Source of the DNA: Nonlabens sp.
Lineage (GTDB): Bacteria > Bacteroidota > Bacteroidia > Flavobacteriales > Flavobacteriaceae
Assembly: GCA_030731685.1 (NCBI GenBank)
Contig: JANQTO010000458.1
Location: forward strand, 1 to 10,340
Reading direction: 5' to 3'
Length of the DNA stretch: 10,340 bases
In this document: piece by piece, positions 6,174 through 10,340 of the stretch
Layout: every line of letters starts with the position of its first letter
How positions within the stretch are numbered: the stretch's first letter is position 1
Notes under the pieces: generated by a model
What the model was told of the DNA's origin: nothing
Database searches by the model: none
What the model saw: the letters and a program-made list of their open reading frames with translations, nothing else
Made by a program: the position numbers and the translations under genes

Positions 6174-6794
6174 ATGAATCTAGTACTCGCCGGAGATGTG
6201 GTAAACTCACAACAACACAAAGCTTCTACCTATTTGCCTGTTATAGAAGAAAGCTTGAAACGGCATGCTCAAAAAAACAGGTATGTAATTTACAGAGGTG
6301 ATAGCTTTCAAGCAGTATTAACAAACCCTGTAGATGCCTTGCAGTGTATCCTGGAAATTAAAACGGGTCTTAAAAGAACGCAGGGACTCGATGTGCGAGT
6401 GGCAGTAGGTCTAGGAGAAATAACCATAGTAGACAACCAGATTGCAAAATCCACGGGAAGTGCGTTTACAAGGTCTGGAACTACACTGGACCACCTTAAA
6501 GAACGTAATCAAACCATTGTAGTCTCAAGCGATAAACCACTGGACCGCTACATGAATATGTGCCTAAAAATGGCTTTATTATACATGGATAGCTGGAACG
6601 TTACCAGCGCTGGTATCCTATACGAATTATTAAAAAACCCTGCACAAACACAAGAAGAACTGGGCAACCTACTGGGCATTAAACAAGCAACCGTAAGCCG
6701 TCGCTTGGACCGAGCTAACTGGTCAGAAACTAAAGAACTGCTCCAACTATTTGAAAATTACTATAACGATTTGAGCGATGGAACTATTTATTAA
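6174..6794 (+). CDS. SatD-family protein: cyclase-like domain plus helix-turn-helix
   Basis: This 206-residue protein begins MNLVLAGDVVNSQ, the characteristic SatD-family start. The first about 120 residues read like a small, degenerate class III nucleotide-cyclase-type fold. Asp8 (AGDVVNS) and Asp43 (YRGDSFQAVLTNPVDAL) fall where cyclases keep their two metal-binding aspartates, and VRVAVGLGEI (75-83) and GSAFTRSG (95-102) follow in the cyclase order. The cyclase Asn and Arg expected in the last segment appear absent, so nucleotide binding is more plausible than cyclisation (inference). Residues about 156-182 form a helix-turn-helix (TQEELGNLLGIKQATVSRRLDRA), suggesting DNA binding, perhaps to the five upstream palindromes. 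The biochemical role of SatD proteins is not established to my knowledge. Its last 17 bp overlap the DUF3307 gene, indicating coupled expression. Confidence 0.82.
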   Translation: MNLVLAGDVVNSQQHKASTYLPVIEESLKRHAQKNRYVIYRGDSFQAVLTNPVDALQCILEIKTGLKRTQGLDVRVAVGLGEITIVDNQIAKSTGSAFTRSGTTLDHLKERNQTIVVSSDKPLDRYMNMCLKMALLYMDSWNVTSAGILYELLKNPAQTQEELGNLLGIKQATVSRRLDRANWSETKELLQLFENYYNDLSDGTIY

Positions 6795-7488
6795 ACTACT
6801 GCTGGCGCACATACTGGGCGATTTTATTTTTCAGACCAGTGGTCTTGTAAAGAGGAAAGAAAAACACAAATTGGCCTCGCCACATTTATATCTGCATGTA
6901 GCAATTCATGGAGTGCTTACATTGCTTTTATTACTTCATGAGCATAGCAACTACTGGTACATTGCCATTATTATTGCAGTTACTCACCTCATCATCGATG
7001 CTCTCAAATTATATTTCACCACCAAAAAGAACCGCACTACCCTATTTTTTCTAGACCAGCTTGCGCATATTACAGTACTTGTCGTCATAACGCTTATCGT
7101 TTATCCAGACCTAACTCTTGATGACAACATAATCAACACCGTACTCGCATTATTGCTTTGCACGATATTTCTTACCGCGCCGGTCAGCATCATGCTTAAA
7201 ACATTTTTCATGCGGTGGGAAAATCACATTGAAGACAGCGGTGTGAACTCCTTAAAAAATGCTGGTAAATGGATAGGAATGCTCGAGCGGCTTTTTGTTT
7301 TTGTGTTTATTATCACCAATCACTGGGAAGCAGTAGGTTTTTTACTAACGGCAAAGTCGGTTTTTAGGTTTGGCGACTTGAGTAAAGCAAAAAATATGAA
7401 ACTCACAGAGTATGTTTTAATAGGCACATTGCTTAGCTTTGGCATTGCCATTTTAACTGGACTCTTTTTTAATATAGCCATATCATGA
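6778..7488 (+). CDS. DUF3307 family polytopic membrane protein
   Basis: This 236-residue integral membrane protein has about six to seven hydrophobic segments (roughly 3-20, 38-53, 58-79, 95-110, 119-140, 168-193, 211-233). The N-terminus KLLLAHILGDFIFQTSGL is the DUF3307 hallmark (H-x2-GDF-x2-Q). Conserved-looking polar residues lie inside or beside membrane segments: His11, Asp15, Gln19, His44, His70 and Asp74 (HLIID), Asp93 and His97. The GKWIGMLERL motif (163-172) is also family-like. Function is unknown; the His/Asp pattern could form an intramembrane metal or proton site (inference). The start overlaps the satD-like gene by 17 bp and the stop overlaps the next start by 4 bp (ATGA), so three proteins are probably made together. 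SatD and DUF3307 genes being neighbours is a recurrent arrangement as I recall it. Confidence 0.85.
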   Translation: MELFIKLLLAHILGDFIFQTSGLVKRKEKHKLASPHLYLHVAIHGVLTLLLLLHEHSNYWYIAIIIAVTHLIIDALKLYFTTKKNRTTLFFLDQLAHITVLVVITLIVYPDLTLDDNIINTVLALLLCTIFLTAPVSIMLKTFFMRWENHIEDSGVNSLKNAGKWIGMLERLFVFVFIITNHWEAVGFLLTAKSVFRFGDLSKAKNMKLTEYVLIGTLLSFGIAILTGLFFNIAIS

Positions 7489-7853
7489 AAAAAATACTTG
7501 TCATTATTGTACTTACCGTTTTTGTAATCGCCTCGCTGTGGTACGCATTTCTATATTTTGCCACATATTCTGAAGGATATCGCAGTGGTGAACTCATCAA
7601 ATTTTCTAGCAAGGGTTATGTCGTAAAAACTTGGGAAGGTGAGATTTCGCAAGGAATAAGCGGCGCTCAAATCTTCAGTTTTTCGGTGATGGACAGTAAT
7701 GAAGATGTGGTTCAAAAACTCAATGAATATCAAGGGAAATATGTAAAAGTGCGCTATGAAGAAAAGTACGGAACCTTCTTCTTCTGGGGTGATACTACCT
7801 ATTTTATCACCGAGGTTGTTCTTGAAAAATCGCCTCATTTTGGACGGGAATAA
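7485..7853 (+). CDS. Small membrane-anchored protein of unknown function
   Basis: This 122-residue protein has one N-terminal hydrophobic segment (about 4-26, after MKK) and then a small, beta-rich-looking domain likely outside the cytoplasm. The stretch YSEGYRSGELIKFSSKGYVVKTWEGEI (about 29-55) is distinctive. I recognise it from uncharacterised Bacteroidota proteins, some of which I recall as wrongly named 6-phosphogluconate dehydrogenase; nothing here supports that enzyme (no Rossmann motif, far too short). The segment YQGKYVKVRYEEKYG (about 84-98) and FITEVVLEK near the end resemble a small beta-barrel or OB-like layout, unproven. The start overlaps the DUF3307 stop (ATGA), so translation is coupled. 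A palindrome begins 13 nt after the stop. Function unknown. Confidence 0.8.
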   Translation: MKKILVIIVLTVFVIASLWYAFLYFATYSEGYRSGELIKFSSKGYVVKTWEGEISQGISGAQIFSFSVMDSNEDVVQKLNEYQGKYVKVRYEEKYGTFFFWGDTTYFITEVVLEKSPHFGRE

Positions 7854-7865
7854 ATGTGCTTTATA

Positions 7866-7881
7866 CGCTTTCGCGAAAGCG
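7866..7881. repeat. Intergenic palindrome, family copy 3
   Basis: CGCTTTCGCGAAAGCG is a perfect 16-bp palindrome, the core of the full copy at 3383-3404; the outer bases have drifted (TATA on the left, AAC on the right). It starts 13 nt after the stop of the satD operon and 43 nt before the thioesterase ATG. There is no T-tract. Confidence 0.8.
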
Positions 7882-7923
7882 AACTTAACAACATAAATGC
7901 GCTAATACTACTGAATTAAATTC

Positions 7924-8469
7924 ATGCAAAAAACATTCAAATCTCCCGAAGAATCAAGAGTTGTACTATCCATGCTCATGTTGCCATCGCACGCAAACTT
8001 TTCAGGAAAGATTCATGGCGGCCACATATTATCACTCATAGACCAGATAGCATTTGCCTGCGCATCAAAACATAGCAATAATTACTGTGTCACGGCAAGT
8101 GTAGACGTCGTGGATTTTCTCGCACCTATAGAAGTAGGTGAGCTTGTAACTCTCAAGGCTACTGTAAATTATGTGGGTCGCAGTTCCATGGTCGTAGGCA
8201 TACGTGTAGATGCAGAAAATATTCAAACGGGCAAAAGCAAGCACTGCAACTCTTCTTATGTCACCATGGTCGCAAAAGACGCTGAAGGGACGACAGATGC
8301 TGTACCAGGACTTAAACTAGCAAACCCGACAAACGTAAGACGTTTTTGCCGCGAGATACGCCGCAAAGAACTTAAGAAAAGTACGACAGTAGAAATCAAC
8401 CGCAACGATTATACAGACAGTACTTATTTAGAAGACCTAAAGTCTCACAATGTGGAGATACTCTTGTAA
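7924..8469 (+). CDS. Acyl-CoA thioesterase, hotdog fold
   Basis: This 181-residue cytosolic enzyme of the YciA/BFIT-like hotdog group hydrolyses acyl-CoA to free acid and CoA. The active-site region is clear: Asn25 in PSHANFSGKIHGG and Asp40 in HILSLIDQIAF, the usual Asn/Asp pair, with the central hotdog helix around residues 31-48. The following strands, VTASVDVVDFLAPIEVGELV and VNYVGRSSMVVGIRVDAEN, fit the fold. A basic C-terminal tail (about 139-155, RRFCREIRRKELKK) extends past the core. The length is normal for the group. Chain-length preference cannot be read. It appears to be a single gene; its stop lies only 8 nt from the stop of the convergent DUF5777 gene. Confidence 0.92.
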   Translation: MQKTFKSPEESRVVLSMLMLPSHANFSGKIHGGHILSLIDQIAFACASKHSNNYCVTASVDVVDFLAPIEVGELVTLKATVNYVGRSSMVVGIRVDAENIQTGKSKHCNSSYVTMVAKDAEGTTDAVPGLKLANPTNVRRFCREIRRKELKKSTTVEINRNDYTDSTYLEDLKSHNVEILL

Positions 8470-8477
8470 GGTTTGGT

Positions 8478-9320
8478 TTAAAAAACACGCACCAAGTTAA
8501 ATCCAAAGAAGAAACGACCTTCACTCCAGTCACCGGTTCCCTGGCTCAGGAAGCCATTTGTAAGCATGGGCTGTGCATTTGTGAAATGCAATTGAAAAAC
8601 ATGACCGCCAGTCTCTAAGTCAAATCCTATACTCAGTGGATTCACAAAAGGGCTACCGTCTGCACGGTTCAAGTGATAGCCGTAGTCAGCATTTATGGAC
8701 CAGCGATTTGTTAATTTATATCGTGCGCCTACACCTAGTGCAAATTGCGAATTATCTTGTGGGTCAAAATCTACATAGTTTTGATGAAAATAGGTAGGGC
8801 TTATTTGTGCACTTAATTTATCAGATACTTTTCTGGCAATGATGAGTTGGGTCGTATATCCCAGGCGGTTTTCAAATTGTAGCTTAGGTAGTACTTCTTG
8901 CTCAAGACCTGTATTGATATCGAGTGCTGTAAAGGCCGCAATACTGAACGGAAAACCGTCAATGACCTGATCTTTTAATTTGAATTTACCTGCTACTTGA
9001 TAGGTCTTGCTAAAACTACTTCTACTCGCCTCAATGTGCATCCAGTCAGTAAGACCATAGACAAACTGAAATCTAGTAACCGCATTATCAAGACCAAAGA
9101 GGTCATCAAATCCATTTTCCACACTACCGAAACGGTGCGAGATAATAAGCTGGAATTCATCTTTGGCAACCAGTTTTGTAGTTTCAAAATTGACTACTTT
9201 CAGAGATTTCCAAGTAGATGTTACGGTTTTATCTATTTCAGGTTCTAGTCCTTCTAGCAAATCATCTTGTGCCGTAATAAACAGAGGAAAAAAGAGTAAT
9301 AAAGTAATAAGCTGTTTCAT
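8478..9320 (-). CDS. DUF5777-type outer-membrane beta-barrel protein
   Basis: This 280-residue exported protein has a signal peptide (MKQLITLLLFFPLFITAQ, likely cleaved near residue 18). The rest is rich in alternating hydrophobic and aromatic strands. Family-like motifs include LIISHRFGSVENGFDDLFG (58-76), YGLTDWMHIEASRS, IARKVSDKLSAQISP, and a C-terminal strand ending in FNLVRVF, as expected for a BAM-assembled outer-membrane barrel. The function of DUF5777 proteins is not known; in Bacteroidota they often sit beside exported cytochrome-like or YceI-like proteins (recalled). The reading frame continues to a start at 9410, but I chose 9320 because the signal peptide begins there and the longer form would overlap the upstream gene. 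A strong hairpin ends 8 nt before this start. Confidence 0.85.
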   Translation of the reverse strand: MKQLITLLLFFPLFITAQDDLLEGLEPEIDKTVTSTWKSLKVVNFETTKLVAKDEFQLIISHRFGSVENGFDDLFGLDNAVTRFQFVYGLTDWMHIEASRSSFSKTYQVAGKFKLKDQVIDGFPFSIAAFTALDINTGLEQEVLPKLQFENRLGYTTQLIIARKVSDKLSAQISPTYFHQNYVDFDPQDNSQFALGVGARYKLTNRWSINADYGYHLNRADGSPFVNPLSIGFDLETGGHVFQLHFTNAQPMLTNGFLSQGTGDWSEGRFFFGFNLVRVF

Positions 9321-9328
9321 AATAAGAA

Positions 9329-9350
9329 AGCCGTTTCGTAAGAAACGGCT
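9329..9350 (-). terminator. Hairpin abutting the DUF5777 start; possible terminator or attenuator
   Basis: On the minus strand AGCCGTTTC and GAAACGGCT form a perfect 9-bp stem with loop TTAC, followed by TTCTTATT and then directly the ATG at 9320. The GC-rich base and U-rich tail fit a modest Rho-independent terminator for the upstream T9SS-cargo gene. Its position against the start codon also means it could affect ribosome entry on the DUF5777 message. Confidence 0.6.
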
Positions 9351-9372
9351 ATAGATTTTAGGTTGATTTAAC

Positions 9373-10140
9373 TTAATTCTTAATAATACGTGCCGTTTGT
9401 GTTCCACCATTTGCGGTTACGTTTACTAGGTACATACCTGTTGTAAGACCTACTAACGATAAACGTTCCTCTCTAGCAATGGCTTGTTCCTGAACTAGCG
9501 CACCTGTCAAATTATAAATACGCACCTGACCAGCATCGGCATTTTTGAGCGTGATATTTAAGTCGTTGTCCACTTGTGTAGGAAACATAGAAAACGCTGC
9601 AAGTGCTGCGGTGTCTATGCCTAGTGTTGATCGTACACTACCTGCAACCGTTTGATCACCTGAATTACCACCTGCATTATTTGCCTGTATGGTAGCAAAA
9701 TAAAAAGTTACATTACCTTGATTTGTAGCTGGTGCAACCCATGTAAAGTTCCATGTAGAGCTAGTGTTTCCTGCATTTGTGTGTGTAAGTCCAGCAGCGT
9801 CAGAACGTAATTGAGTTCCAGCACCAGCTGTCCATGTACCTACTTTTGCATTAGAGCCAGACTCGGCTGTGATATTGAATCCAAATTTACTTCTGGACGA
9901 ACCGTTTATGGCAAGGCTTAAATTATAGCTTTGACCAGGAACGTATGAAGACGGAACTCCTGTGAGCGTTGGAACGCCGCCGTACGTAGAACCAGGCGCA
10001 TGACACGAGGTACACGTCGAGTTACCGTCACCAGGTGAACCAGAAAACTGTCCAGGCTGTCCCGAGGAGAAACTCAAAAGAATGAGCAAACCAACTGGTA
10101 TTGCGGTTAAAAGACTGTAAAAAGAGTAGTTGTTTTTCAT
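9373..10140 (-). CDS. Secreted protein with CxxCH motif and type IX secretion C-terminal tail
   Basis: This 255-residue protein has an N-terminal hydrophobic signal segment (about 8-27). A short motif region, SPGDGNSTCTSCHAPGS (35-51), follows with a single heme-type CxxCH (43-47). A beta-sandwich-like domain (about 55-165) resembles Reelin-like or choice-of-anchor V domains. Residues about 183-255 form a Por/T9SS type A sorting tail (FPTQVDNDLNITL, VRIYNLTGALV, LTTGMYLVNVTANGGTQTARIIKN). T9SS cargo crosses the outer membrane and is released or anchored on the cell surface. Whether heme is bound is not shown: one CxxCH is present but no sixth ligand can be assigned. It lies 16 nt after the OB-fold gene, probably the same transcript, and a hairpin separates it from the DUF5777 gene. 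The ATG at 10140 gives a normal signal peptide. Confidence 0.87.
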   Translation of the reverse strand: MKNNYSFYSLLTAIPVGLLILLSFSSGQPGQFSGSPGDGNSTCTSCHAPGSTYGGVPTLTGVPSSYVPGQSYNLSLAINGSSRSKFGFNITAESGSNAKVGTWTAGAGTQLRSDAAGLTHTNAGNTSSTWNFTWVAPATNQGNVTFYFATIQANNAGGNSGDQTVAGSVRSTLGIDTAALAAFSMFPTQVDNDLNITLKNADAGQVRIYNLTGALVQEQAIAREERLSLVGLTTGMYLVNVTANGGTQTARIIKN

Positions 10141-10156
10141 AACGTAATTTTTAATT

Positions 10157-10340
10157 TTATTGTTTTTCTATTATTGCTTGATCTATTTTAATTTCTTGTA
10201 AAAGGTCATCGTAACCCATGCATCTACCTTTCACGGTTACTTGCTTATTTAGTTTTAACTTCATAGGCTTTTGCATTTGAATAAATACCGCATTCTCGAG
10301 TGTCAACATGGAATCTTGCTGTGAAGTAACTGTACCGGTA
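10157..10340 (-). CDS. tRNA_anti-like (OB-fold) protein, C-terminal part
   Basis: A minus-strand frame runs from the window edge to a TAA at 10157-10159, giving the last 60 residues: TGTVTSQQDSML... to ...IKIDQAIIEKQ. The pattern VTVKGRCMGYDDLLQEIKI followed by the D-Q-A-I-I ending matches the C-terminal strands of the OB-fold 'tRNA_anti-like' family (PF12869-type, usually VKGxCxGYDDLLxEVxLxxC), small exported or lipoprotein-like proteins common in Bacteroidota. The name reflects fold similarity, not tRNA binding. Residues 11-20 (MLTLENAVFI) fit an OB-fold strand. The 5' end is outside the window, so a signal peptide cannot be checked. It is probably first in, or upstream within, an operon with the CxxCH/T9SS protein (16-nt gap). 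Confidence 0.65.
   Translation of the reverse strand, partial: TGTVTSQQDSMLTLENAVFIQMQKPMKLKLNKQVTVKGRCMGYDDLLQEIKIDQAIIEKQ

Noticed and set aside
7485..7853. 6-phosphogluconate dehydrogenase, a name I recall being attached to similar small proteins
   Set aside because: 122 residues with a membrane anchor and no Rossmann or catalytic motifs cannot be that enzyme.
9321..9410. Longer DUF5777 protein starting at 9410
   Set aside because: The extra 30 residues are basic and non-conserved in appearance, overlap the upstream gene's end and span the hairpin. A clean signal peptide starts at 9320.

Overview
The window reads as chromosomal DNA of a marine-type flavobacterium (Bacteroidota, class Flavobacteriia). 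The evidence is a protein with a C-terminal type IX secretion (Por) tail, a DUF5777 beta-barrel protein, a PER/CfxA-like class A beta-lactamase, weak Shine-Dalgarno sequences, a TAnnTTTG-type promoter box, and intergenic copies of a palindrome whose half-site is TTACGCTTTCG. I associate that palindrome with Dokdonia/Nonlabens-like genomes, but the genus is not proven here.

Layout. 1-483 is the 3' part of a D-3-phosphoglycerate dehydrogenase gene (serine synthesis), followed after 29 nt by an SDR oxidoreductase with a TTG start (513-1223). 1224-1653 is a non-coding convergent region holding one palindrome copy, about three 49-bp tandem repeats and a REP-like inverted repeat. Uracil-DNA glycosylase (ung) lies on the minus strand (1654-2319), divergent from a YdhF-type aldo/keto reductase (2456-3352). 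A second palindrome copy and a decayed third precede a class A beta-lactamase lipoprotein gene (3532-4440). rmuC follows (4558-5997).

The most unusual part is 5998-7853. Five 22-bp near-palindromes (core ATTAC-N8-GTAAT) repeat at exactly 29-bp intervals directly in front of a tightly overlapping three-gene operon: a SatD-family protein, a DUF3307 polytopic membrane protein and a small one-TM protein of unknown function. The SatD protein looks like a degenerate class III nucleotide-cyclase-like domain with a C-terminal helix-turn-helix. The simplest reading is an autoregulated ligand-sensing switch that controls a membrane protein pair; neither ligand nor membrane function is known.

After another palindrome copy comes a hotdog-fold acyl-CoA thioesterase (7924-8469). 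It converges, with an 8-nt gap, on a minus-strand envelope cluster: an OB-fold (tRNA_anti-like) protein, partial at the window edge; a secreted protein with one CxxCH motif and a T9SS tail; and a DUF5777 outer-membrane beta-barrel protein. A strong hairpin abuts the DUF5777 start codon. This cluster looks like an exported redox or surface module, but its function is not established.
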